Positions 1 through 11,990 of a DNA stretch of 64,000 nt are shown piece after piece (position 1 is the stretch's first letter; every line of letters begins with the position of its first letter). This DNA is from Falciphora oryzae. Its lineage: Eukaryota; Ascomycota; Sordariomycetes; Magnaporthales; Magnaporthaceae. The DNA lies in contig JNVV01000006.1 of assembly GCA_000733355.1 (NCBI GenBank), positions 1,309,803 through 1,373,802 on the forward strand, in the 5' to 3' direction. The notes below the pieces were generated by a model. It was not told where the DNA came from, made no database searches, and saw only the letters and a program-made list of their open reading frames with translations. The translations under genes and the position numbers were made by a program.

Positions 1-2253
1 GTGGTGATTGTGTGTGCCCCAGTATACAGACCAGACTCGACTCGACTTGGCTCTCCAATCTGCAGCAGGCTGGAAATGCTGTCGGCTAGCATACCTGTAT
101 TTTTTTTTTTTTTTTTTAATCCTCGGGCGGACTTGGGCTGGAATTGCCTGCGCCCCGCCTCGAGGTGACGTCCTTGTCCCACCTTTTTGGTTTTGCAGCA
201 GCCTCTCGACGCAGCTGGTCCGTGGTACCGTCGAGCTGACGATGGGTCCGGCTTATTTATCTCCGGCCATTCCTCAAATTGAGGACTTGTGCATGCATCA
301 GGCCGGCCTTGCATTCCATCGCAGCCAGATCCGTCACTTCGACGGCGTCGCTGCCCGCCCGGCCCAAGGAGACACTGCTCCGAGCAGTTGCCGCCGCCGG
401 CCTCCATGCACATGCAAAATGTATTCCCATTCCAGCCGCTGTCGGCACAACACCCATGCTGTTCGACCGCCTTTCATGGCAGCGAGGCACAGCATCGGGT
501 TTGTACACGTCACTTAGCCCGTACCTCGCCTTTGGCCCGCCGTCGTGGCACCCGTCAGCGGGCTTTTGCTGGGCTTGCCTCCAAGTCGCCGTCTGCAGGC
601 CCAAGGAGACGGTTGCCTGTCCAAGGAAATCCCACTTCGTGCAGCCGGCTGTCGATCCGAAGCGGTGGGCCGGTCGAGACGATTCTTTTGGGCAAGACGG
701 CTGATTATGCTTGTCCCAATGGCCATGCCAACGGGAGGCTCGATGACATTCCTTCCCTCTCTCTGTTGTCAGGTCGAACCCGGTCTGAGACGACAACAGC
801 ACGGCGCAGATCCGCGGCTGCTTCCCGAGCGGCTCAAGCTCTTGCGGCGTGTCTTGGACCGCCTCCCCCAGCGCATAGCAGGGTCATCCTTGTCTTGGTG
901 GCCCGCGCTCTATTTCGTCTTCGTCCTGCCTCAGGAAATCCCCGCCTGGGGCTGCTGCAACGCCATCGGAGCATCCCATTGTGGGATACCAACGCCGTGT
1001 AGCGGACCATGTCTACTCAAAAGGCGTGCTCGAGATAGGGATTTATTTGGGGGTGGCCGTGATTGTGTTTCGAGAGGGCCACAACGCGAACGCCGGCCCA
1101 ACGTTGAGACCCGCTTGCCTCCCAACACGCTCGCCCACAAATCCGCTCGCTCGACCCCTGGCAGGCCCCGGCCTTTGATCTCGGGACCTGGGACTGCAAA
1201 CACGCGAACAGACGAAATGGCCGCCCGCTTGTCGACGAATGATGACATATATCATATGTGTCATTCTCCTTATTATCGTTTGCACACTGCCTAGGTATTT
1301 TGGGCTCTTGCCTCTGGTATCCATCTCAACTCTCCTTTTTTTTTTTTTTTTTTTTAAAGTTTCTACCCGCCTGCTGCTTTTCTCAACACCAGCTCCAGAA
1401 AGCCACGGATGGCGACCGAATGGCAGGGCCCACCGATTCCCCCAGTCCAACGTTCCAACCCGCAGTCATGACACGTTTTGCCTATCGCACTGTGTGCTGC
1501 GTACCAGCAGCAGCTCTGAAACGTCATCGTCCGAAGTCGAGGGCCGAACGCAGACTGTGTTCGCCCCAGGGGCTGGGAGGAGAGGCTCGCTTGAAGCGGT
1601 GCTCCACCGGCAAGCCGAAAGGCTGGTGCCTGTGTGCCTGTATCCTCTCTCGGGGCCTGTTTGTTGTACCTTACTGGGCAACGCGGACCAGCGGCGCAGG
1701 CCCGAAATCTCCGTCAACCGGGTCCGTGATCGAAAGGCCGCACAGCCTGGCCGCCCAAAAGAGCATCAATTCTCCGTTGGTGTGCATTGCATAGCCTTCT
1801 CAGTCAACCAATGACGTCGGGTGATAATATCGCGTTTATAATGCCCGCGACGAATCCCTCATTCTGGCACACAGAGTCATTGCGGCTGAAGCCGAAGTTG
1901 GGCGATTTGTTTACTTGCGACAGGGCATCGCCGATGGCTTGCCTCTTTCTTCATTTTTTTTTTTTTTTATTCCAGCGGCGATTCCGTGCCGGGCATCCCT
2001 GTCGCTGCCTTCGCAAACCAAACGCACCTGAAGTCGTGACCAGGTTGTGTGACCCCTGACCCTGGGTGCCTGGCTGGCCCGTGGGGATTGCCACAGGGTC
2101 GCAACTCTTCCCGACCCTTGACATTTTTTTGGAGAGGCTAGCCCAGCCATGCAGAGCCCGGGCACGTCAGCCGCCTCCATGTTTCCTTCCCATGCAGCCC
2201 GCGGTGTCAACATCGGCGCTGCTATCAATGGACAGATGACACGTGCGGGTATC
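1..2253. other. Intergenic region with T tracts
   Basis: No open frame here shows a recognisable domain or a credible exon chain. The stretch holds long homopolymer T runs at about 100-117 (18 T), 1336-1355 (20 T) and 1954-1968 (15 T), embedded in mixed GC-rich sequence. It is downstream of the helicase gene that ends at 2254 on the minus strand. Confidence 0.6.
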
Positions 2254-5200
2254 TTAGACTTCCGGATACCTTAGGTCGGCGTTTTCTTCGAGATGCTCCA
2301 TCCATCTCTTGAGGAATATGCTTCCTCTGTCGGCCGGGCGTGCAAGTCTCGGGGTCAGCAAAACAAGGATCATCGGACTCTTGGCGCAGGTGAAACCAAG
2401 ACGTGCAATAGATAACAGAACATCTGTGCCCTCGCCAATCCGTCTCAGGCACAACGGTGGTAAGCCAAAACAAAAACTAGCGCGGGCGAGGCGAGGGGAC
2501 AGAGCGTAATTGAGCCAACAACCAACTCGGCCGGGAAAGTCGGAATGGCTGAGAGGGAGAAAGGATGAACGGAACAGGGGCAAGAATTGCCAGAAAACGC
2601 ATGTCTCCACTGACCTCTTGACTGTGTCCGAGTCTCCGATTATCGTCAGGGACCGTTTTGGTCGCGTCATGGCCACTGCAGGCGACAAACGGAGACGCAT
2701 TAACACCTCCTGCGCGGTAGAGGCAACGTAACGCAACGCGCCGGTGTTTCCAAAGATTCTTGACAGCGCCCGATTACCCGGAGTAGCACTTACCATTCAA
2801 GCGGCGCTTCTCTCCGAGAAAGCCCACCTCGCCCTCGCTGTTGCTCCGCACCAGGCTGACGATGACGGCCTCCTTTTCGCGGCCCTGGAAGCCGTCGACG
2901 CTCCCCAGCTCGATCCCCGGGAAAGCCTCTTTGAGTAATGGCGCCAGAACTGCGAGCTGGTGACGGAGAAGACCGAGGGTTTGACAAGTGCTCCCCCGCG
3001 AGGGAGCCCCGTCCCCTTGTCAGTAAGCATCCACTTGCCGCATGAACCGTTATATTTCAAGGCATTATACATGTCAAGCCCACGCTCTTCGGCAATTGCG
3101 CCAGCACTTTAATGCAATGTGGGGGCGGAGCACCTCTCGAGAAAGCGCGAGCGAAAAATAGAAGAAAAAAAAACTTGAAATAAGCAAGGGATGAGTGATA
3201 ATGCAAAAAGAAAGGGACGGGGGAAAATAGGGATGACGGGTGACAGGCGAATGTCACCATCCTAACTAACTCGTTGATCGAAAAGGCGAAACATGATAAC
3301 CAGGAAAAAGAATCTATGAAAACGAGAGATGAAGATTGCAACACAGTATTGCACGGCGCCACGGTAGAGGCTCCTTACCTGACCATTGTAGGGCGTGACC
3401 ACTGCAATATCCTCGGGCTTGACACCGGCATCGACAAGCAGCCGTACCTGCTGCGACACGAGGGCAGCCTCCCGCTCATTGCTCTTGCTCTCGCCGTGAA
3501 GGGCGATTTTCTTCTTGCCCCCGGCGGCCATGTCGCCCGCTTCGGCATCGTCGTTGCGCTCGGGGAAGTCCCCGCCCTGCGTGTCGATGAATATCAAAGG
3601 CTCGCGCGTCTCATCAGTGTCTTCAACAGTGTAGGGCAGGTCCTTGAGGAGCCTGTCCTTGACAGCCTCCGCCGCAAGCAGTTCGGAGCCGTAGAGCTCG
3701 TCCGAGGGGAACCTCATGATTTTTTCGTGCATTCGGTACTGCGTGGTCAGCATGCGCTTGATGGACGTCCCATGGAGCTTCAGGAGGCGATCGAAGAGCG
3801 TCGTCTCGAGCGTGGGACCACGGCCTTTCCCCTTGGCCCCTGGCACGGCGGCTGCTGCTCCTCCGGCACCTCCGGCAGCGGCCGATGTCTTGGAGTTCAG
3901 TGACTTTATTGTCGGCGGTAGTTGAAGGTGGTCGCCTGCACAAATGGCCTTCGTTGCAGAGAAAAGGGCTACCCAGCACTGTGCCTCCAGAGCCTGGCTT
4001 GCCTCGTCTATGACGACGACGTCAAACTTTTCCTGCCGAAGCTGGAACCCGCCGGCGCCGTGCAGGGTGGCGAGCACGACCTTGCTGGACCGGATCAGGT
4101 CCGTGACGCACTTGCGCTCGCGCTCGCGGAACTCCTTCCGCAGCTCCTTGAGATCGGCATAGATGAGCCGGCGCTCCTTGGCGCTCTTGGTCTTCTTGAT
4201 GGAGGCCTGCTTGGCGTCCATCTCGGCCCGCACGTCGCGGACGATGACCCCCGCCTCGCTTGTTTGCGTCAACACGTCCAGGGAGTGGGCGACCACGGAC
4301 GGTAGCAGGCGGGCTGGGTGGCCGATACGGACGATGGGAACGCCAGAGTGAGGCGCTAGGCGCTCTGCTACGTTGTCCACGGCCACGTTGGATGGGGCGC
4401 AGACCAGGATGCGCTGTCCTCGCTTCAGAAATTGGAGGATCAACTCGATCAGAGTGTGAGTCTTGCCCGTCTGCATTCGACAAGCGGAGCCCGCCAGATA
4501 TGGCACGCGTTGATTCACCGCAGGTTAGCTGTCGACTACGTGAGACAAAGTCTATACGCCCTGTGATTACGGCCACACACACGAAAGGGGGCGTGACTGC
4601 CATATCCGGCTGGAGGTTTTCTGAGCTGGGGCATACATACACCTGGAGGGCCGTGAATCAATGCGATCTCGGGTGAGGCGAGGGCAAAGCGGACGGCATC
4701 CTTCTGCGACTCGTTCAGGGTTGGGTCGATCCATTCGATCTTGCTCAATTCTGGGTCGGCGCCGAGGTCTGGGGGTACTGGAGACGGGGAGGACAGGCCG
4801 AAAAGCACGCGCATGAAGTTGGATTGCTCCGAGTCGCTCAGCTTTTGCAGTTTCTCCATGACGATGGTCATGCGGCGGAACGTGACATCATCTGCTAGTT
4901 TGACGACCCAGACCCTTCCGTTCAGGCCCTTCTCCTCCTTCTGGCCGGCGGCAGAGTCGTCGAGGTCGAGGGCGACACAAAGGTCGCGGCGCCGGACGCG
5001 GGTGACGACACCGCGGGAGCCGGCGCGCTCGAGCTCGCGCACCTCGCGCTTCTTGGCAGAGCCGGCGGGCTGCTCCGCGACAAGAACGACGTCGCCGACG
5101 CGCAGGCCGTGCTCGGGCAGCTCGCCGGTGCTGGAGCTGACGGCCGAGTCCGGGCCCAGCTCGACGACGGTTCGGCCGCCGGAGCCTGTCCGGCGGCCCT

Positions 5201-5363
5201 CCACCGTCAGGTTGGTCAGGGCGGCGCCGGCCCGCTGGAGAGCGCTGGGGGTATGGCCTTGAATTAGTTCGGCCACGGAAGCCACCTCTGCGGCCTGTTC
5301 GGCAGCCAAGAGCGCCAGCTGCGTGGCAGCAAAGTCTGCGATTGAGATAGACTCTGGTGGCAT
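2254..5363 (-). CDS. HCS1: SMUBP2/Hcs1-type superfamily 1 DNA helicase (DNA polymerase alpha-associated helicase A)
   Basis: Five exons join in frame into 703 aa: 5363-4641, 4470-3379, 2956-2794, 2675-2615 and 2326-2254. Helicase motifs appear in order: Walker A GPPGTGKT at about residues 238-245 (split by intron 1), the DEASQA Walker B motif at about 396, [30 protein letters not shown] at about 619, and [10 protein letters not shown] at about 660. This order is that of UPF1-like SF1B helicases, and the N-terminal region and length match yeast Hcs1 and animal SMUBP2 (IGHMBP2). The family unwinds DNA or RNA in the 5'-3' direction; the yeast member copurifies with DNA polymerase alpha. The start is the first ATG, whose reading frame stays open to the first intron. 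All four introns are GT-AG with phases 0, 0, 1 and 2. Intron 2 is unusually long at 422 nt. Family assignment is secure; the exact cellular role is inferred. Confidence 0.93.
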
Positions 5364-5821
5364 TTTCCCTCTTGTTTTTGTTGTGTCTTTCTGTTCTTGT
5401 CTTGGTGGCTTTTCCCAACCTAATGCAATGGTTGCGGGCCCGCTGAGGACCGATCCGATGGTGGTGCACAGGGCCTACGTCCGTGGATTCAAAGAAACGC
5501 ATTGATGGATTGGGGCAAGAACCACAGATTGAGAGGTTGTAATAAGGTTGTTTAGCTCAGCAAACCGACCCGCGTTATAGTGGATTAGGGACCAAGCAGC
5601 CCGATAATCACGCGACAGGAGTGCGAGCAGTCCTTCTTTGGCTTCAATACAATCGGCTTGATATTGATCCGTCTCGATCTCCCAAGCCTTGGGGGCACGA
5701 CGCCAACTCCTACAAAACCGTACCAGAGAGCGCCGACGAAAAAAATCAAGGATACTATGGCATTAATTGCTGCCAAAACCACCCGCCCATACATAGATAG
5801 TCCCGACCTAAAGTGTTCACT
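5364..5821. other. Intergenic region, helicase promoter side
   Basis: This 458-bp gap lies between the start of the helicase (minus) and the stop of the NLR (minus). It must hold the helicase promoter and the NLR 3' end. A T-rich stretch follows the helicase ATG on the plus strand. No gene or strong repeat is visible. Confidence 0.5.
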
Positions 5822-8800
5822 CTAATCGGCTCCCAGGAAAAAAGGAGGCTCTCTGTCCTCCGGGAACTTGAATATTAGCACTTGTCCCGAGTCACACCCT
5901 ACCACAACCCTGCCACCGTGGACGGCGATCGAACATCTCCCGGCGCCACTAGGGAGATATTGCGCGGGCAGGCAGACCACTTTTCGATCTTTCCACATAA
6001 TCCAGCGCCCTTCGACGCTGTACGAGCGCGATAAGGGCAGCTCCGAGGTCGACGCATCCGGCAGTCTCCTCCTCCAGGCGCCGAATTCGGTCAGCAGCAC
6101 ATCTGGGATGCTTGGGTCGATGCTCAGAACGCACGGCACCCGCGGCCGGCTCTCCTCACGGGAGGCTTTCCAAATGTGCTTTCCCGTCTCCGTACTCCAC
6201 AGATCGATGGAGCCTAGATGCGAGACTGATACTAGTTTCGTAGCATCCGGTGAGAATGTGAGGGCGCGGAAGAAGTCGTGAGTGTCCTCGCTCCGTAACA
6301 CTTTGCATGGTTGCCGTTTATGCTCGCCATCGGTCAAACACTCGGCAACGTCCCAAAGCAGAATACGTTCCTCATCGCCGCACGAGGCCAGGTGTGTCCC
6401 GTTCGGCGAGAAGGCAACGCAAAAGACGTAGTCTTCGTGACCGTCGAGCAATATGCTTTGAGGTCGCATAGTGGGGTCTTCGTCGCCCACCCTATCACTC
6501 GGGTTGCTGTCTTGGGCGACGTCACGGCGGCGTTGCTGCTGGCCCGGGGCGTTGAGGTCCCAAAGCCGCACCGTACTATCGTCAGCCGCCGAGGCGACAA
6601 GTCGGTCCTTGGGGCAGAGTGCGACACACCGCACCCAATCAGAGTGCTCTTCAAACTTGTGAATCCTCTTGCCCGTTCTCGTTTCCCAGATGCCGACAGT
6701 TTCGTCGGTTGAGGCAGAGACGAGGGTTTCGCCGCTTTTGGAAAACACAAGATATGTGATTTGGTTATTGTGCCCCCTAAGCGACTGCAGCTGCGTCCCC
6801 TTATCCACATCCCACAGCAAAATCAATCCATTCAAACAGCCCGCTGCGGCTCTTTCCCCATTTGAAGAGAACGCCACGAAGGTGATGGGCCCCACTTGAC
6901 TCTGCTGCAAAGGAGTAGCTTCGCTCGCCAACTGTCTGGCAATGACTGCCGTATCGATGTCTTCGAGGTGCCAGATGCGCGCATCGTTCCACGATGTTGA
7001 AGCCAGAAGGCGTCCGTTCGGCGAGAAGGAGATGCCAAACACGCTTGAGTTGTGCCCTCTCAATATTTGCTGGCGCTGGAATTGTTGGACGTCCCCCTGC
7101 GTGGTTTCTTTCCATATTGTTATCGAACGGTTCGAGACGCTGGCGAAACGCGACTCCTCGTCGGGAGATAATATTATGAAGTCGTAATTGGGGTCAATAG
7201 AGCCGATTTCTTTGAGCAACTGCCCCTGGACGGCATTCCAGATGCGTATCGTGCCATTCTCTGATCCCAGTGCTAGGAGAGTCGAATCGTGTAAAAAGTC
7301 CATGCAGACTGTTGGGTTGGGGTTGGAAAGCCTGCGCTTCACCTCGCCACTTCCAACGTCCCACACCTCGATGATATCGGAGAATCCCTTATTGCTCGTT
7401 CTTTCCCAAGCCAACAGTCGGCCGTTGCGGGAGAAGCACACCCACCCGAACCCCCGCACCTCGTGGTTTCTCTCACGATTGGCCTCGCCTTCGGTTTCGT
7501 CGTTGCTGTCGGCGTTTCGTCCGGCCCCTTCATCGGGGTTTCTGGAGTCGGCTAGCACGATCTTTTGGTAAGATGGTAGATACCAGGCTGTGACAGATTC
7601 GTTCGTCGCCACAACGAGCATGTCTCCGCTCGGCGAGAATTCGGTTTGTTGTATAATGCAGCCCGAATCTCCTGCGGCTGTGAATATATCATCCGGGCTC
7701 AACCTTCTTTCGACTTTTCCCGTTCTAGTACGAAATATCCGAATTGTATGTGAACTGGATGCAGCCAGAAGACCAGAGGTAGAGGCGGCCACCGTATATA
7801 TGTAGGAAGAGAATTCACCGTTGATAACGAGCTGAGGTTTGCCGGTAGCGGAATCCCAAAGGCGCACTGTCTTATCATCCGATACTGTGGCCACGAGCCG
7901 CCCATCAAGAACAAATACGCAGTCACGGATCCAATCTCTGTGGCCCTGGAGGACGTGCAAGCATGCATCCAGTGGCCAGTCGGTCGGTTTCAGCGCAAGC
8001 GCTTTTGTGAACGCCAGCAGCTGCTCTTCAGGCAGCAATTCTTCCAATTCGGGTAGGTGCGGGTAAAAGAAAAGGCTGTTTCGGGGGCTGAGCTTGGCAG
8101 GGCTGTCTGAATCCCGGTGAAATCGAAGGACCAACGTGGCCGTTTGGATATGGTGGACGAGGCTCTGGGTATACTTGTCGAGTGGTCGTATCTACCCAGC
8201 ACGCACCAGATTAGCTTAGGTGCTGGTAGGAGCATGCTTGCAGCACGATAAAGACTCTGTGATTGGTTATGGAACTGTTGCAGGTGGGTACCTACCTTCA
8301 GTAGAAAGATGCTCAGCGTCCGCAGGTCGCTCAGGGCTTGCTCCAGAAGGCCCTGTGATGTCAAAATTTCTAGCCACGGGACGAAGTGGCTTTTCAAGAA
8401 GCTGTCGGCCTGCTCTACCGCGTCGGGGAGGTGGTCATCCCCGACTTTGACGAGGTGCCTCGTCCAGTACATGGCTGCGTACGGTTTGGACTCGTCGGTG
8501 AGCTCGTGATGGCTCTCCAGAGCGATGCACAAGCATCGTTTTGTGATTACCGAGTGTGTCTTTGACAGATCCCCAGAGAGCTTCAGCTTTTCTCGCAGGT
8601 AGTATCCCGCTGATCTGTTGGTAAATCGCACTGTGTCCTCGTTAGGGGGCACCACCAAGAACGAGGAGCACATCCTCGATATCACGATCCTCACGTTGAC
8701 CTCGGGCGGCAGGTCCGCGATGTCAGCGAGCTCAGAGATGGATAGTGGCCGGATCGCAACGGCTGCAGTCGACATGACCCTTTCGCAGCGATCCTTGTCT

Positions 8801-11224
8801 TCAGGGTTCAGTTTGTCGAGCTCTTTCTTCTGTCGATCGTACAGGTGCGCGATGTCTTTCGGCAGGCCGTCAAGGATGCTCGGCGCATTCCAAGGAATAC
8901 CCGACACCTTGATGACATGGCAAGCCATGTCTACCCAAAGGAAGCTGTCAGGTGACAAGTCTGCGAATTTCCGCGCCACCTTTTCTTGGAGTGTGGCGCC
9001 GTATGGGTACGGCGCCTCCGTGGCTAGTTGTGAAACCCTGGAAGACGCGTACTCGTCGATTGCCTTGCGAACTTCGGGCAGCTTCGAATCAATGAAAAGG
9101 GAGTGCTCTGTGACTTTGTTTTTGTCGCCAGTCTCCATGGCCGCGCCATCCGCTTGGGGGATAACAGCCCCGCCGGTGACGGCAAGCGAACCGTTTGGAT
9201 GCGATAGCACGTCGGTGCGCCGTGTCTGGTGCAATAAGCCCGTCTTTACGTTGACCTCGCAGCTAGAGGCCAGCCATTTGACCTTGTCCGATAGCTCTGA
9301 GGTTACAGAGATCAGCTGTACCAGGTCTCTGGGGCCCCATCCAGCTGCGTATGGGTCGTCGATTCCATCGTGGAGGTCCTGGATCCCGTCGAGCACGAAC
9401 CACGTTGGCTTGAAGTCGCTGTCCTGCACCATGGTACAAAGGAGCGTCGTCATGGCGTAAAAGTCACCCGCGCCGTCGAAGCCATCTCGATTAATATCCG
9501 AAAGTCTTTCTTCAAGGTGTTTCTCAAGACCTGGCTGTTGCTTGAGAACCTGCCAGATGAGACTCTTTAAAATTTCCGTGGCTGGATCTCGCCAAGAGTT
9601 GTGGTTGGTAGAGGACGAAAAGTAGACCACATTTTTGGTGGGATCATCTTGAAGCTTCCGCACAATCGCCCAGAGGAGCGTGGTCTTGCCGATTCCGATA
9701 TCACCTTCCACCCAGAGCACTCGGGAGCTGCTGTTCTTGCTCCATCCACAATACGCCGGGGTACTTGCGGCCCAGCCGTACAGCATATCCGAAACACGAT
9801 CGAAGCTGGGTTCTGGAGGAGGTGGCGGGCGTGTGGCATGAAGCTTGTCGACGGAATCCTTCGGCTGAGATTCTGCCAACTCATCCTCTCCTGCCTGGAC
9901 TTTTTGTTCAGACTCTTCAGGCACTCCTGTTGTCGGCTCACCCTCCTCTGCCTTGCTTTCTGGCTCGGATTCTCCTGTTGTCGGCTTGCCCTGTCCTGTC
10001 TGGCTTTCTCCCTCAGACTCTTCTGTTCCCTGCTTGTTCTCTTCTGTCCGCGTTTCTTGATCATCCTTTTCGGTGTCGAGCAGCTGTCGGAGCTGTGCCT
10101 CTATGTTGTCTTCTGCGAAATCTGTTACAAGGACACCTTCAAGCCTGGAGACTTCAGCCTGGGACTGATTGAGATCGAGAGGCTGCGATTTCTCCACGAC
10201 TGCATCATGCCATGATAAAACAGTCTGGATCTGATAGCGGAGAATTGCTTGGTACAGGCCAGCCAGACCATCCCAAAGGCGGCTCTTGTGGGGTATAGCG
10301 CTCGTCAGAGGCTCCCAGCCATTTGTGTTCATGGCAAGCAGCTTGGAGAGGCCAATGTACCATTCCAACTTGGATGTGAGCGAGATTATTCCCGGGCCGG
10401 AACCCTCGGTTTTCGGGCCATGGTGAACTACCGCCTGCCAAAGGGGCAGGTGTGTTTCTGCGTTAGAACAAATCAGAGGGTTGAACAAGACAGCGCTTCT
10501 ATCATACCTCGATGCTCAGGCAGGTAGCAGCCCAGAGCAGAGAATAGTTTGGACTTTTATCGATCAGGCGCCGCATGACTTCTCTTAGAGATCCAGGTTT
10601 TGACAGGGTGCCCTCGGTCTCGTCACTGTCGCTGAGCCAAGCCTCTATAGCTTGTTCCATTTGCGCTCGTCTTTGCGCCCGATCCGTCTGGTCGACTTTG
10701 TTGCCGGAAGGTCCCGCATTCTCACCATTGCGCGACAGGTAGGCTGACAGCGTCTCCTCGTATCGCCTTAGGAGATCAGGGTCTTGTCCTCTCAGATCAT
10801 CGTAGGCTGAGTCCCAGAGTTCCATGTCGTTTTTAGCGAGAGACGACGCGAGTGACTGTGATGGGTGGGTCTCATCGGCTAGGTCTGCAGTAAGAGGCGG
10901 GGATTGCTGATTCTGAGGGCTATTGTCCTTGGGAGTCTCTATCCCCTCCTGCCCTTCTTCCGTCACCAGAGGCGACGGCTCAGGGTACCCACGATCTCCT
11001 TCCCCTCCGTTTCTTAGAGTCGTAGAAGCATCCGGGACTTCGGGCGCTTCGGGGATTGTCTGAGGAGTCGTGGGCGTCGCTGGAGATATTGCTCTGTCGT
11101 TGTCACTAGAAGAATTTCGGCGAAACATCCCTTTCATTGTTCTGTAGAGGCCAGAAACACCGCCTTTTTTCTTGTCCGAACCATCAGGTTCTTCTGCCAT
11201 CGTTAGATGGCGGGTAATCACCAT
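5822..11224 (-). CDS. NACHT-WD40 STAND receptor (NWD-type fungal NLR)
   Basis: Three exons (11224-10508, 10434-8296, 8191-5822) give 1741 aa; both introns (73 and 104 nt) are phase 0. The first 100 residues are basic and Ser/Pro-rich, without an obvious effector domain. Residues about 115-300 resemble the NACHT-associated N-terminal helical domain (for example LLWAATCLSIE and LEWYIGLSKLL). A Glu-rich linker follows. The NACHT core has Walker A GDIGIGKTT (K489) and Walker B FVLDGIQD near 585. From about 1030 there are WD40 blades, such as LQGHRDWIRDC with TVRLWD, LRGHNNQITYLVFS and LDGHEDYVFCVAFS; at least eight are clear. Known members sense non-self or modified-self ligands through the repeat domain and oligomerise through NACHT in the cytosol. 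A second in-frame ATG at 11200 is an alternative start. The other two genes of the accessory block lie immediately upstream. Its trigger and its output are not visible in the sequence. Confidence 0.9.
9865..10050 (-). repeat. Degenerate in-frame repeat coding a Glu-rich linker in the NLR
   Basis: Imperfect repeated units code for variants of GKPTTGESEPESKAEE and GEPTTGVPEESEQK, placed between the N-terminal domain and the NACHT P-loop. The repetition is visible at DNA level as recurring plus-strand TCTCCTGTTGTCGGC-like stretches. It probably forms a flexible acidic linker whose length may vary between strains. Confidence 0.65.
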
Positions 11225-11990
11225 TGATCACCGATTCTGGTTCCTATGCCTCCTTGTGGATGTCCGAGTGCACTTCAACCGCACAATTAGGTTCATCAAT
11301 CGCCTGGGAGTTGGTTGGAGCTTGGAGTGACTTGAAGCTGCCGACGAAACGGATTCGGGAGAGGGGGAAAAGGGTCATAATCCCGAAAACAGAAAAAAAA
11401 AAACGCGCCTGGGTTGGCTACCGCGATCATTCAGGCGAATACAACATGTCGTCAGTCAATTACGGCATCTTTTTGGGCATCGTGAAAGATCGGTGGCCTC
11501 AGAGCCTGACCAAAGATCCAATCTCGGAGCCTGACCCAATATCCGGTCTCACAGCCCGGCCGAACATAGACTGGATGAGGTACATTTGAGGTACATCGAT
11601 TACAAGTCCCCATACCCCCCGCATCGAGCAGTGCAATATATTCAGCTCACACCCTCAGTCGCGATAGTTCGGGCCGACGGGCTGGGTGGGTCACCACACT
11701 GCAGTTGATATGGGCCAATTAGGATCGCACATGAAGTAGTCCAGCCTTGTCAAGCAGTAACCTTGGTGCCTCACGAACTGGTCAAGGATCTGATATTCAG
11801 CGAAGCGCGCGAACCATGAAATGCATCCGTCTCTCCCGAACTATTCTTCAATCACCCGACAGGCCCTCCATGACCGACCTGCTTGTTGAAAGCCATCCGA
11901 CCCTCCATTACCGGCCTGCTTGTTGAAAGCCAGTCCGACCCTCCTTCATCATGACCAGTCAACGCGATAGTCTTGGTCAGGCTGTCGGCT
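11225..11990. other. Intergenic region upstream of the NLR gene
   Basis: No supported gene. It is the presumed promoter of the minus-strand NLR and the 3' flank of the 473-aa gene. It contains an A-rich run near 11392-11403, an imperfect duplication of GAGCCTGACC-type sequence near 11500-11555, and the tandem repeat listed separately at 11865-11950. Confidence 0.55.
11865..11950. repeat. Tandem repeat, about 37-38 bp unit
   Basis: Two near-identical units, 11865-11901 (37 bp) and 11902-11939 (38 bp), share CCTCCAT, a run reading CTGCTTGTTGAAAGCCA, and a TCCGAC end. A third partial unit begins at 11940. The differences are a few substitutions and one inserted G. It lies just downstream of the stop of the 473-aa gene. 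Confidence 0.85.
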
